Assembly: GCF_037975245.1 (NCBI RefSeq)
Contig: NC_092562.1
Location: forward strand, 2,177,001-2,241,000
DNA length: 64,000 nucleotides
Reading direction: 5' to 3'
Source of the DNA: Apostichopus japonicus
Lineage: Eukaryota; Echinodermata; Holothuroidea; Aspidochirotida; Stichopodidae
Made by a program: the position numbers and the translations under genes
Notes under the pieces: generated by a model
The model's database searches: none
Told to the model about the DNA's origin: nothing
What the model saw: the letters and a program-made list of their open reading frames with translations, nothing else
In this document: positions 61,719 to 64,000 of the stretch, piece by piece
Layout of the letters: the number at the start of each line of letters is the position of its first letter
Position numbering within the stretch: position 1 is the stretch's first letter

Positions 61719-62671
61719 CTGTGCGTCATATTTATTTTCGTTGATTACGTACCAGAATGGAGTCTGTGTACAAATGGTCCTCGGTCCTCGTTCTTTCACA
61801 AAATTCTGTATTTCTGAAACCTCTTTCTAGAGTTGTATCTTCGTTTCGAAGGAATGAATATAGAGTGCTATGCCCCAAGCAATGAATTGATCAGCACAGT
61901 ACGAATGAGTTCAGTCACGGTTGGTTTTTGCTACCCTCTACAATGTACAATTTTCCTTTTCGTGTTGCTATCATAGAAACGGAAGGGTAGCATGACGACA
62001 GGGCTAAATATATTGCTCTCACACTGAGCGAAAGAAGCCAAAAGTATTTTAATGACGTAAAACAGCTTATGACGTAACGAGTAACCAGTCATAATCGCAA
62101 ATTCCAATTGAAAATCCGCCCTTTAGTAAGACTGTCGATCATTTTTCGCCACTGGCCACTTCTACACCTTTCAAGGTTATTGGTTCATGATAACACACAA
62201 GGGAACGAGCATGAAAATTCACTTCCTCCACTCAAATGTCTTCTGCGAGAGCCTATACAAATGCCCGAGACAGTTAAACTGTTATGGCAGCGGTATTAAC
62301 AGGCGCATTTTTAAATGTTCAGGTTTGCAAAATACTTTTTTACCATGGCTTCAACAAGTTACAACGGCCTCCCGAGAAAGAAAGAAATTAGAATGTGTTA
62401 TCCATGTTTCAAAGTCGTTCCCAATTAGCCAGCCTAGTGGTAACAATAGTACACAGCTCTAGTCTAACGTCTACTTAACTGTTAAGGCTAAGCAATCGCT
62501 TATGCTAACACAAATATGGTTGGCTGCCTAATTTCTGTGCGCCCTTTGTCACGGCAACAAAGAGAGTTTTTGTATTCGTGGGCGTAGTAAAGTCAGCGTT
62601 TCAAATGACGACGGTAGGTAAACTGTTATGGCAGTGGCATTAAAGGGCGCATTTTTAAATGTGCAGGTTTG

Positions 62672-63130
<459 letters not shown>

Positions 63131-63891
63131 CTTTCAACTTTCATATAGGCCTATACACAAACTTATGACAAACCATTGCTCTTTGCGTTTTTAACATAAA
63201 CAACGGATTTTAACCCCACGTGTGAAGGTATCTTACAACATGGGTCTGTAAGTGAACAGAAATACAGATGGTGCTTGTTATTTTGCATGTTTTTGACTTG
63301 TTCAAACGTTACCTTTATTGCAAATAAAAAGTACATCAATGTGAGGGTGTGACTGCAGGCTAGAACCTTTATAAAGCAATGCAATTTATAAATTGGTTTC
63401 TTGAACCATTGTCTGTAACTTGGTGTTTTTTCAAAGTGAATAATCAGACTTTAAAGGTATGCTTTGTCATTCCTTCCACACACCAGTGTCCCAAAACAAC
63501 AATTGGCTGAATGACATATTCATAGTGATATTGTTTTGTACAAAGAGCTCACACGGCAGCTAGCTCAGGCTACCTTGAGGATAAAGGGTATTTTACCAAC
63601 ACATCAGGTTAATATAGTAACATAACCTTTTCGTAGTAAATTCGAATAAATATTTTCGCATTAGTTACAGTTGATTTAGTTAAGCTTTGAGAGGAATTTA
63701 CCATACATAAGTAAGTTTTCAAAGTTAAGTTACAATTATTATTTGTTGCTCAGTGTAGGTTTGAATGAATTGTCTGCTGTTGTGGAAGTTTTTGGATTCC
63801 AACAAAGGTGGTAAAGGTTAAAGTACCCAAACGTAATATAACTGCCTTTATACTTAAATGTATTTCAAAGGAAATTTAGATACATATTTTG

Positions 63892-64000
63892 TTTAAAAGT
63901 AAATTCATGTCGGATAATCATTCGCAAATTGATAAAAATCAGTTTAACACGTCCCAGTCGTAAACATTCAAGAAAAAGTTACTGAGCTTGTGGAGATACA
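63892..64000 (+). pseudogene. Second copy of the transposase-like pseudogene, cut by window end
   Basis: Matches 39549-39660 (SDNHSQIDKNQFNTS...). A short insertion (CCAGTCGTAAAC for AGAAAAACG) introduces a TAA after 'NTSQS', so this copy is broken independently. Confidence 0.7.

Overview
This is AT-rich, intron-rich eukaryotic DNA. It has long introns with consensus GT/AG borders, AATAAA poly(A) signals, microsatellites, MITE-like DNA transposons, tRNA-derived SINEs, Gypsy and CR1/L2-like retroelements, and frequent 'taggcctag' words. The overall texture suggests a marine invertebrate, most likely a deuterostome such as an echinoderm; this is an inference from texture, and no marker gene identifies the species. 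No prokaryotic gene organisation is present. || Region 1 (about 1-18.6 kb, extending to about 20.3 kb if the putative 5' UTR exons are real): one minus-strand gene can be assembled exon by exon. Seventeen coding exons have matching phases and sum to 1767 bp (588 aa). They encode a signal peptide, two Ig domains, one transmembrane helix and a long (about 325 aa) cytoplasmic region whose C-terminal part I do not recognise. A 69-bp cytoplasmic exon is tandemly duplicated. The left edge (2-183) carries the C-terminus of an unidentified plus-strand reading frame followed by a purine tract. || Region 2 (about 21.7-64 kb): a head-to-tail segmental duplication with a period near 22 kb. Copy A starts at about 21.7 kb and copy B at about 43.9 kb, running to the window end. 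Each copy carries a five-exon minus-strand gene that I assign to the phospholipid scramblase (PLSCR) family: copy A exons lie at 34.5, 31.4, 26.6, 25.5 and 23.3 kb, copy B exons at 57.9, 57.3, 52.3, 50.9 and 49.1 kb. Both reading frames are intact (225 or 214 aa, and 223 aa) with codon-sized indels between them. Both lack the stretch where canonical scramblases carry the acidic Ca2+-binding loop, and both end in Gly-rich tails. Older insertions are shared by A and B: a Gypsy relic, a PHD/endonuclease LINE relic and a hAT-like element with an 8-bp target duplication. Younger ones are copy-specific: a 448-bp element and a 416-bp hAT element in A, and an L2-like LINE and a large (GAAA)n array in B. 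|| Between the copies (39.5-43.9 kb) lie a decayed transposase-like gene, a long foldback element, and two tandem tRNA-like repeats carrying hammerhead ribozyme motifs. One has an intact core and the other has G8 replaced by U. || The Ig receptor and the scramblases are transcribed in the same direction. Nothing in the sequence links their functions beyond both being membrane proteins.
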